DNA of 64,000 bases from the NCBI RefSeq assembly GCF_000784835.1, contig NZ_JSFH01000010.1:1-64000 (forward strand). The letters are read 5' to 3'. Source of the DNA: Thermotoga sp. Mc24 (GTDB taxonomy: Bacteria > Thermotogota > Thermotogae > Thermotogales > Thermotogaceae). The position numbers and the translations under genes are program-made. The notes under the pieces were generated by a model. It searched no databases, was not told the DNA's origin, and worked only from the letters and a program-made list of their open reading frames with translations. The first letter of the stretch is position 1, and the number at the start of each line of letters is the position of its first letter. This document shows, piece after piece, positions 58,027 through 64,000 of this stretch.

Positions 58027-58155
58027 GTGAAATCATCCACGTTTCTGTATATGATTGTACCAGTAATTGTTTTAACAGTTGCAGAAATACTTTTTGTTGT
58101 AACCCAGGCGGATCAGAAAAATCTTAGTTTGATATCTCCTGTGTCAGGAGGATAA
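58027..58155 (+). CDS. Small 42-residue single-helix membrane peptide
   Basis: GTG 58027 has AGAAGGTG at good spacing and a consensus promoter in front. The peptide has one membrane helix (FLYMIVPVIVLTVAEILFVV) and a polar tail ending SPVSGG; its last codons contain the ribosome site AGGAGG of the next gene, so translation is coupled. It may be a true small protein modulating the HD-domain protein, or the leftover anchor of a longer sensor. No family is recognised. Confidence 0.5.
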   Translation: MKSSTFLYMIVPVIVLTVAEILFVVTQADQKNLSLISPVSGG

Positions 58156-58158
58156 AAA

Positions 58159-59470
58159 ATGAATCTAACAATGAGGGTTCCTCTTGAATCCTTCGTTAAG
58201 CTTTTTCGAGAAATGGGAGTTCTGGAATACAGATACTTTGTGAAACATTCGATCCAGGTTGCCAACATTGCTACGGAGGTAGCTGATCGCTTGAAGTTAC
58301 CATTCGAAAAAGATGAAGTTTACCTTTCGAGTCTTTTGCACGATGTTGGACTGATCCTGAAAGTTTCCATCGGTAACTACGAACTCTTCGTTGAAATGTT
58401 TGGAAAAATACCCGATATGGAAAGGATCGTTCTGACGCTTGACAAAAACGATCATCACTCTGTGATTTCGTGGATGGTAGTGTCTCAGATACCGCTCTGT
58501 TCTGATTGTTCAAAATCGATCCTTTATCATCACACCCCTTATCAGAAAATAAATGAAAAGGACTCAATCGTGACCCTTTCCAATTGTGTAAAAACGGCGG
58601 ATGTTATCTCACTCAAACTTCTAAAATACACAGGATCGGATAAAGAGCTGGACGCAGAATCCATTGATGAAATAATATCTTCTATTCAGAAAGATCAAGG
58701 GATAATTGATGAGGTGAAAAAAGCAGCTGTATATCTGTTAAAAGATTTCACAAAGCATCATCTGTTTCTGGAAGAAGAACCGCAATTTCACTCGGAAAAA
58801 ATGTTGAGCCTCGAAGAATACAATCACTACGCGATGATACTTTCCGCATTGTTAGACTTTCGAAGTCCATACACGAGAAGTCATTCTTTTGCTGTTGCGA
58901 GGGTTTCGAAGCTGCTGGCAGAGGAAATTTTAGGAGAAGCAGATGCCGCGCTGGCCTTCACCGCTTCTCTTTTACACGATATAGGAAAGATAAAAACACC
59001 GCTGAGCATCTTGCACAAGAAAGGCAGGCTTCAAGCCAGCGAAATGATAATAATGAAGAGACACGTGGTGGATACCTACTACATGCTTGAACGCGCTGGT
59101 TTGAGGCTTTTCTCTTTGATCAGTGCTGCGCACCACGAAAGGCTCGATGGCAGCGGTTACCCGACTGGCTTGATAAGGTGATCAAATGCCGTTCCTTCAG
59201 AAATTGATACAAATATGTGATGTTTTCTCCGCACTGACCGAAAAGAGACCATATCGAGATCCTGTGGAAATTCACGAGGCACTGGATATAATTGAACAGG
59301 AAGCCATCAATGGTAAACTGGACGGTTTCATCGTCCAGAAATTGAAGGAGATAGCAAACAACCTGGACCTTCGAGAAGAGATATCCTTCAAGCACGTGTT
59401 CGAAGAACTGTTCAAGGATCGTGTCGATGAAGTAATTCAAATGATAAGTTTGATGTCAAAAATGATTTAA
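58159..59470 (+). pseudogene. Double-HD protein with C-terminal HD-GYP domain, +1 frameshift
   Basis: Frame 1 (to 59181) has a first HD domain (KHSIQVANIATEVADRLKL, LLHDVG) and the start of a second, HD-GYP-like one (SHSFAVARVSKLLAEEI, LLHDIGKIKTP, HHERLDGSGYPTG). Removing the T at 59174 changes GLIR-stop into GLKGDQMPFLQK and runs on through ICDVFSALTEKRPYRDP, the conserved HD-GYP end, to 59470. HD-GYP enzymes break down cyclic-di-GMP; both HD metal motifs are intact, though the GYP loop reads SGYP as usual. The shift is not in a long homopolymer. It lies 24 bp before an H-NOX chemoreceptor. Confidence 0.88.
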
Positions 59471-59494
59471 ACTTTATTTTCGGGAGGGTGGAAC

Positions 59495-61312
59495 ATGAAG
59501 GGTTTTGTTGTCAACATCTGGCTTCAAACCTGGTCACGTATTTTTGGAGCTGACGTTGTAAAAGAAATGAAGAATAAGTACAATGTTCCCGATACTTTTT
59601 ACAATCCCCTCGAGGATGTCCCCGATGAACTCCCCGTGAATATGTCCCGGGAACTGGCATCAAGAAAAGGGATCACTTACGAAGAACTCTGGTACAAGAC
59701 AGGTAAAGAAAACCTGAAAACCTTCTTCGAACATTACCCGGAATACTTCAAAAAGACGAGTTTTCTTTCTTTCATGGCTGCTATGGACATGGTACACAGA
59801 GTTCTTACCAGAAGGATCAAAGGAGCGAAACCTCCGAGAATCTTCTTCAAACTCCTTTCATCACGTAAAGCGCTGATAAGGTATGAATCGAAACGAAATT
59901 TCAAAAATTATTTCCTTGGACTCATGGAAGCGGCTTCTGAGTTTTTTAATGACCCGATCAAATATAAAGTGGTGGGAGAAGGTAGCATCGACGGTAGAAA
60001 CTACCTCGAAGTCGAAGTGGAAGCCACAAAAGAGTACGGAAAATTCGAAAAACTAAGGAGTTTGATCGTTCTTGGGGCAGGATTCGTGAAATCTCTGGTT
60101 CCGATAAATGTTTTCATGATACCACTGTTCAGTTTCGTTTTTATCTTTATCATCTTCACATTTTTGCCATTCGGAAACCTGATCAGGTCTATTTTAAGTG
60201 CCCTTCTCATTTCTCTTGTAATGGTGATTGACACGAAAGACCTCAAAAAGGGATTGAATGTTCTGAAAGAAGCTTTAAAACTCGTTTCTCGAAAGAACTT
60301 TGACAATCCAGTTACAGTAAGTGGGCTAAAAGAGTTCTCTGATCTTTCCGCTGAACTGAACAGTGCCGTAGAAAAGATCAAAGAAATCATAGTGGGTATA
60401 CTGGGAGACGTTCAAGAAATAGACGCCTACTCGTCGAGAGTAGTAGATGCAGTAAATTCCATGAAGGAACAGCTTGAAACCATGAGTTCTCTTTCGAGTG
60501 AAATAGCCACCACAGCTGTACAGATAAGTAACGATACGGAAAGGATATCGAGTGCAGTTACAGCAAACGTGGAAACCATCACATCGATCATTTCCGAACA
60601 AACACAAATCATAAAATCTCTCAATGAGGCCGTGTCACTCATTGTTCAATCAGCAAATAACGTTGAGCAATCAGCGGACGGTATAGTGAAGATGAGTCAG
60701 AGGTTCTCCAAACTTGTTGAAGAGGCCAAAAATCTCCAGGAACAGGCTGGTATGATCATGCAAGTTGCCGCAACCGTATCTAATATAGCTGAACAAACGA
60801 ATCTTCTTGCACTCAATGCCGCCATAGAAGCTGCAAGGAGTGGAGAAGCCGGAAGAGGTTTTGCGGTGGTTGCCGATGAAATCAGAAAGCTTGCCGAAGA
60901 GAGTCGCAGCTCCTCTTCAAAGATAGCAGAGTATCTATCGACCATAAACACAGGTATCGACAAACTCGTTCAAACCATACAAGCTGAATTTGAAGAGATG
61001 AAGGAACAATCGAATCAGCTCCTCGAGAGTTCGGAGAGGAACAAAGAATCCAGCGAAGTTATATCTTCCATATCGCAAAAACTCAGCGATCTCATAGATG
61101 TCCTGAATCAACAGGTTGACAACCTCAACGGTATAACAAACAGCATCCAGAATCTGCTTGCAATTTCTGAAGAGAGCTCAGCAACAGCAGAAGAAATAAG
61201 TTCCTCGATACAGAATTTCTTCTCCCAGTTGAAAGTTGTTCTTGATAGCGTGAACGAAACTATAAATCTGCTTTCGGTGATAAAGGAAAACTTCAAAGAC
61301 ATGGTGCTGTGA
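59495..61312 (+). CDS. H-NOX (heme NO/O2-binding) methyl-accepting chemotaxis protein
   Basis: A 605-residue receptor. Residues 1-185 are an H-NOX (HNOB) domain: [18 protein letters not shown], proximal heme ligand His101 in [14 protein letters not shown] and the porphyrin clamp Tyr130-x-Ser132-x-Arg134 (YESKR). A hydrophobic pair of helices at about 198-240 anchors it in the membrane with no large outside domain. About 270-605 is the signalling coiled coil, with the tip [32 protein letters not shown]. It would report O2 or NO through CheA/CheW, as known for clostridial H-NOX receptors. Probably co-transcribed with the HD-GYP gene. Confidence 0.93.
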   Translation: MKGFVVNIWLQTWSRIFGADVVKEMKNKYNVPDTFYNPLEDVPDELPVNMSRELASRKGITYEELWYKTGKENLKTFFEHYPEYFKKTSFLSFMAAMDMVHRVLTRRIKGAKPPRIFFKLLSSRKALIRYESKRNFKNYFLGLMEAASEFFNDPIKYKVVGEGSIDGRNYLEVEVEATKEYGKFEKLRSLIVLGAGFVKSLVPINVFMIPLFSFVFIFIIFTFLPFGNLIRSILSALLISLVMVIDTKDLKKGLNVLKEALKLVSRKNFDNPVTVSGLKEFSDLSAELNSAVEKIKEIIVGILGDVQEIDAYSSRVVDAVNSMKEQLETMSSLSSEIATTAVQISNDTERISSAVTANVETITSIISEQTQIIKSLNEAVSLIVQSANNVEQSADGIVKMSQRFSKLVEEAKNLQEQAGMIMQVAATVSNIAEQTNLLALNAAIEAARSGEAGRGFAVVADEIRKLAEESRSSSSKIAEYLSTINTGIDKLVQTIQAEFEEMKEQSNQLLESSERNKESSEVISSISQKLSDLIDVLNQQVDNLNGITNSIQNLLAISEESSATAEEISSSIQNFFSQLKVVLDSVNETINLLSVIKENFKDMVL

Positions 61313-61337
61313 ATCTGCAGAAAAACACACAATGCGG

Positions 61338-61360
61338 GGAGCCTTTGGCTCCTCTTTTTT
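61338..61360 (+). terminator. Rho-independent terminator after the chemoreceptor gene
   Basis: Stem GGAGCC / GGCTCC with a TTT loop, then T-rich TCTTTTTTT. It begins 25 bp after the stop codon. Confidence 0.88.
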
Positions 61361-61605
61361 TAATCACAACAGGACGTTTTTCCTTCATTTCTTCGTCCGA
61401 TTTTTGAAAGGCTTTCAGAATACTAGCTGCTTTTTCACCCCAGAACCCAAGTGGTGGATACTTTTCAAATCGTAGTGTCGTAAAATTGACATTTTACGAC
61501 ATTGAAGCCCGTTTTCCAAAAATATAAATCTGAATTTACTAAATTCACATTTAGCAAATCATCATTTATAATTTTTATTGTGAGGAATCTCAAGGGGGAA
61601 GGAAT
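61361..61605. other. Non-coding gap with a possible gene relic
   Basis: On the minus strand about 45 codons ending opposite the terminator read as protein-like (FEKYPPLGFWGEKAASILKA, then a lysine-rich tail), but no start codon exists in that frame and a stop lies just upstream, so at most this is the 3' end of a lost gene. The rest holds the palindrome at 61476-61501 and AT-rich sequence leading to the ATPase gene at 61606. Confidence 0.3.
61476..61501. repeat. Perfect 11-bp inverted repeat with 4-base spacer
   Basis: Arms TGTCGTAAAAT and ATTTTACGACA surround TGAC. It is not followed by a T run, so it is no terminator. It lies about 105 bp before the ATPase start. It may be a regulator-binding site or a recombination or IS scar. 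Confidence 0.6.
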
Positions 61606-62958
61606 ATGCTGATTGACAGAGAAAGAGAATGCGAGTTTTTAAGAAGAAAGATTTCAAGCAGCAAAGCAGAACTTTTGATCATCTATGGAAGGAGACGAGT
61701 GGGGAAGACGTTTCTTCTTCAGAATTGCCTTGAAAAAGCTCTGTTCTTCACGGCAGATCTTTCAAGTAGTATCCAGCTGATGAATCGATTTCTGGACGAG
61801 ATAAAGCCTATTTTGAATCTCCCGGCTACTTTGAAGATCTCTACATGGGACGAGTTTTTCTCCCTTCTAAAAAACGTCCTTGAAACACGAGAGGATTCGA
61901 AAGTAGTGGTTTTCGATGAATTTCAATACATTCCCATGAAAGACGAAAGTTTCATGAGTATCCTTCAGAGATGGTGGGATGAAGTGTTCTCTAAGATTGG
62001 AGTTAAAATGATCCTTTGCGGTTCTCAAATTGGTATGATCGAAAAGATCGCTCTTGCTCAAAACAGCCCTCTCTATGGAAGAAGAACGGGACAGTACCAG
62101 ATCCTTCCTCTCGATTTCTTCGATTCTATAAAGTTTCTGAATTTTGAAAATAAAGAAGATTATGTGAAAACATACAGCGTCACAGACGGTGTTCCTCTGT
62201 ATCTTCGTGAATTTTCGGGATATAAAGACTTTAAAACAGCGCTCATTGAAAAAGTCCTGACTCCAGGAGAGTATCTTGTGGAAGAAGGACGGTTCCTGAC
62301 ACTGGAAGAATTTCATGATCCATCGAGCTATTACTCGATTCTTCAAGCGATAGCATTGGGCAAGACCTCGCCATCAGAAATAGCGGATGTTTCTGGAATA
62401 GATATCAGAAGCATCAACGTTTATCTTTCGAGACTGGTGGAGTTGAAATTCGTTGAAAAGGAAGTTCCATTTTCTCTGAGCAGAAAACCAAAGAGAAAAC
62501 CAAGATATCATTTGTCCGATGAATATCTCAGGTTTTATTTTAGATACATTCATCCTCACAAAGAACTCATATACCGTGGTCTGATCAATGAGGCTCTGGA
62601 AAAAATAAGTGCCACTTTTGATCAGCACGTTTCGTTCACCTTTGAGAAAATAGCGCGACAGTATATGATCCGAAAAGTAGGAGTGGAAAAAATTGGTAGG
62701 TGGTGGAGTAAGGATGTAGAGATAGACATCGTAGGAGTGAAAGGGAACACCCTCTACGTTGGCGAATGTAAGTGGTCAAACAAGAAAATAGATGTTCGTG
62801 TTTTGAACCGATTGAAAAGCAAAGTTTCGTACCTTCTAAAGGATCTTCAAGTAGATAATCTCTCCGTTGTTTACTGTCTCTTTTCCAGAAGCGGTTTCGA
62901 AGGACTCAAAGAGACCGAAGAAGTGAAACTGGTTGAACTCAAAGATCTGCTTCGGTGA
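61606..62958 (+). CDS. ATPase (ATPase_2) with C-terminal DUF234-type nuclease-like domain
   Basis: A 450-residue protein: Walker A YGRRRVGKT (26-34), Walker B VVVFDEFQYI, sensor MILCGSQIGMIEK, a winged-helix middle (SEIADVSGIDIRSINVYLSR) and DUF234 at the end. The last part has the PD-(D/E)xK pattern DVEIDIVGVKG then YVGECKW (Glu-x-Lys). This archaeal-type ATPase family is of unknown role and often travels with mobile DNA. A GGGGGAAGG ribosome site precedes the ATG. It is unrelated in detail to the ATPase at 26407 but belongs to the same superfamily. Its 3' end overlaps the GNAT gene by 20 bp. Confidence 0.85.
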   Translation: MLIDRERECEFLRRKISSSKAELLIIYGRRRVGKTFLLQNCLEKALFFTADLSSSIQLMNRFLDEIKPILNLPATLKISTWDEFFSLLKNVLETREDSKVVVFDEFQYIPMKDESFMSILQRWWDEVFSKIGVKMILCGSQIGMIEKIALAQNSPLYGRRTGQYQILPLDFFDSIKFLNFENKEDYVKTYSVTDGVPLYLREFSGYKDFKTALIEKVLTPGEYLVEEGRFLTLEEFHDPSSYYSILQAIALGKTSPSEIADVSGIDIRSINVYLSRLVELKFVEKEVPFSLSRKPKRKPRYHLSDEYLRFYFRYIHPHKELIYRGLINEALEKISATFDQHVSFTFEKIARQYMIRKVGVEKIGRWWSKDVEIDIVGVKGNTLYVGECKWSNKKIDVRVLNRLKSKVSYLLKDLQVDNLSVVYCLFSRSGFEGLKETEEVKLVELKDLLR

Positions 62959-63487
62959 GATCCTTCCATTCGCTTTTCAGCAAACCCATCACGATGACGT
63001 CGTGATACTTTCCTTCTCTGAAAAGTTCTTGCCTTAAGATACCCTCCACTCTGAAGCCTATTTTCTCGTAGACTCTCTTTGCCCTTTCGTTGAAACTGAA
63101 CACATGGAGTTTGATCTTGTTTATATTCATTTCGTTGAAAATGAACCGCACCAGTACCCTCATGGCGTCTGTTCCGTATCCCTGGTTCCAGTAAGGCCTT
63201 CCCAGAAGTATGCCGACCTCTGCCACGGAATTTTTCCAGTCGATTTTTTTGATACCACACCCTCCTATGTACTCTCCATCACTCAACTTCTCGATGGCGA
63301 ATGAATAGGAATCCGTGCTGAAGGGATTCAAACTTTGGTACCATTTTTCCTCGTCCTCTTTCCTCCATGGAAAAGGAATTCCCGGAACAAGGTACTTCTT
63401 CACTTCAGGATCGTTGGCGAATTCCAGGGCTTTCTCTATGTCTTCTTTTCTGTAGGCCCTGAGCCTCACCAGCTTTCCCTCAAACAT
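62939..63487 (-). CDS. GNAT acetyltransferase, RimJ/RimL type
   Basis: A 182-residue N-acetyltransferase: FEGKLVRLRAYRKEDIEKAL at the start, the acetyl-CoA loop LLGRPYWNQGYGTDAMRVLV and the C-terminal NERAKRVYEKIGFRVEGILR. Such enzymes acetylate the alpha-amino group of ribosomal proteins or small amines. Longer in-frame starts up to 63571 exist, but GGAGGGG lies 5 bases before ATG 63487. It is divergent from the recombinase gene. Confidence 0.92.
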   Translation of the reverse strand: MFEGKLVRLRAYRKEDIEKALEFANDPEVKKYLVPGIPFPWRKEDEEKWYQSLNPFSTDSYSFAIEKLSDGEYIGGCGIKKIDWKNSVAEVGILLGRPYWNQGYGTDAMRVLVRFIFNEMNINKIKLHVFSFNERAKRVYEKIGFRVEGILRQELFREGKYHDVIVMGLLKSEWKDLTEADL

Positions 63488-63545
63488 CGAACCCCTCCGC
63501 TTGTTTTTTGATTTATAGTATAAATTATTGGGAAGGTGATCTTCG

Positions 63546-64000
63546 GTGGACGAATACCTGGAGTACCTCAAAGTGGTGAAGAAAAGAAATGAAAAGACGC
63601 TGTATCAGTACAGATCCATCCTGAAAGAATTCACCAGGTTCGAACCCGTCACTCCAGAAACCTGGAAAGAGTATCTCAACACAATATCGAAGAACGCTCC
63701 TGCTACCCAGAGGAACAAACTCGTCGTTGTGAAGAACTATCTGAATTGGAAAGCGGATAGAGGGCTGCTGAACACGGAAGAACGTTTCTGGAACGAAGCA
63801 GAGCCTCCTCGCCACACAGTGTTACCAAAAGCCATTGAACTCGATGAAGTCCGTCGTATTATCGAAGCGTGTGACAATCCTCTGTACAGGGCTATATTCA
63901 AAGTGCTTGCCAACACCGGGATGCGAGTATCGGAGATTGTGAATCTGTCAGTTCACGACATTTCTGTGAACGAAACAGCCAGGATAAGAATAAAGGGAAA
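63546..64000 (+). CDS. Xer-type tyrosine recombinase, 3' end outside window
   Basis: The first 151 codons of a site-specific recombinase. An N-terminal SAM-like core-binding domain (DEYLEYLKVVKKRNEKTLYQ, then RNKLVVVKNYLNWKADRGLL) leads to the catalytic domain, where the first catalytic arginine is in LANTGMRVSEIVNL. This is the size and layout of XerC/XerD/XerH, which resolve chromosome dimers at dif; Thermotoga is thought to use a single such enzyme. GTG start with GGAAGGTGATC. Remaining catalytic residues lie beyond the window. Confidence 0.9.
   Translation, partial: MDEYLEYLKVVKKRNEKTLYQYRSILKEFTRFEPVTPETWKEYLNTISKNAPATQRNKLVVVKNYLNWKADRGLLNTEERFWNEAEPPRHTVLPKAIELDEVRRIIEACDNPLYRAIFKVLANTGMRVSEIVNLSVHDISVNETARIRIKG

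Overview
The window looks like a chromosomal segment of a hyperthermophilic Thermotoga (T. maritima / T. petrophila / T. neapolitana group). This rests on remembered protein sequences, not a database search: HisF, HisA, the TM1030-type TetR, the TM1012-type nucleotidyltransferase, glutamate dehydrogenase and the TM0979-TM0983-type sulfur-relay proteins read almost residue for residue like their T. maritima counterparts. Core genes use AGA/AGG arginine codons, abut or overlap by 4 bp, and often start at GTG or TTG behind GGAGGTG-type ribosome sites. Several accessory blocks depart from this style and look acquired.

Layout. 1-720: right end of an IS200/IS605-type element with a 5'-cut tnpB, landing directly in front of a complete nine-gene histidine operon hisZGDCBHAF-hisIE (735-7666). 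7667-10938: wecB (minus), manC (plus) and an MFS carrier. 11083-14635: a NrdH-like redoxin, then an ABC exporter with its TetR regulator and a visible operator, a small secreted protein and a VanZ-like protein. 14733-17638: esterase and two carriers. 17680-18690: a short AT-rich two-gene module (Panacea-domain protein plus unknown partner) whose 3' end runs into a dead IS605 remnant. 18764-26252: ArsB/NhaD-like carrier, gdhA, a DUF505 protein, a large secreted HExxH protein and a nucleotidyltransferase. 26342-34237: ATPase with tandem operator-like repeats, an amber-interrupted cupin gene, a two-domain secreted esterase, two aldo-keto reductases, a frameshifted AraC regulator and a DUF438-hemerythrin-PAS protein. 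34377-36053: ArsR, a PF03773 permease and a CxxC redoxin.

Defence region, 36691-48394: a frameshifted GmrSD-like DUF262/HNH gene faces a four-gene minus-strand operon of DUF1156 adenine methylase, DUF499 (BrxC/PglY-type) ATPase, an unrecognised 169-residue protein and a SNF2 helicase with a DUF3883 domain. The methylase, ATPase and helicase are BREX type 3 parts (PglXI, BrxC, BrxHII), but no PglZ, BrxA or BrxF is present. It therefore looks like a PglZ-less relative of BREX with one unknown member, and is the best candidate here for an undescribed system.

48445-57490: an alpha-2-macroglobulin/DUF1175/HExxH cluster, then a sulfur-relay operon (TusA, YeeE/YedE transporter, DsrE/F/H) followed by an ArsR-type DNA-binding domain fused to a TusA domain, which may sense sulfane sulfur and control the operon. 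57977-61312: a small membrane peptide, a frameshifted double-HD (HD-GYP) protein and an H-NOX domain fused to a methyl-accepting chemotaxis module. 61606-64000: an ATPase with a nuclease-like C-terminus, a GNAT acetyltransferase and the start of a Xer-type tyrosine recombinase.

At least six genes carry inactivating lesions: cupin (nonsense), AraC (7-bp duplication), DUF1232 (several lesions), GmrSD (-1), AEC carrier (-1 and truncation) and HD-GYP (+1). Two of these lie in homopolymer runs and could be sequencing errors; the others cannot be explained that way so easily. No tRNA, rRNA or CRISPR array was seen.
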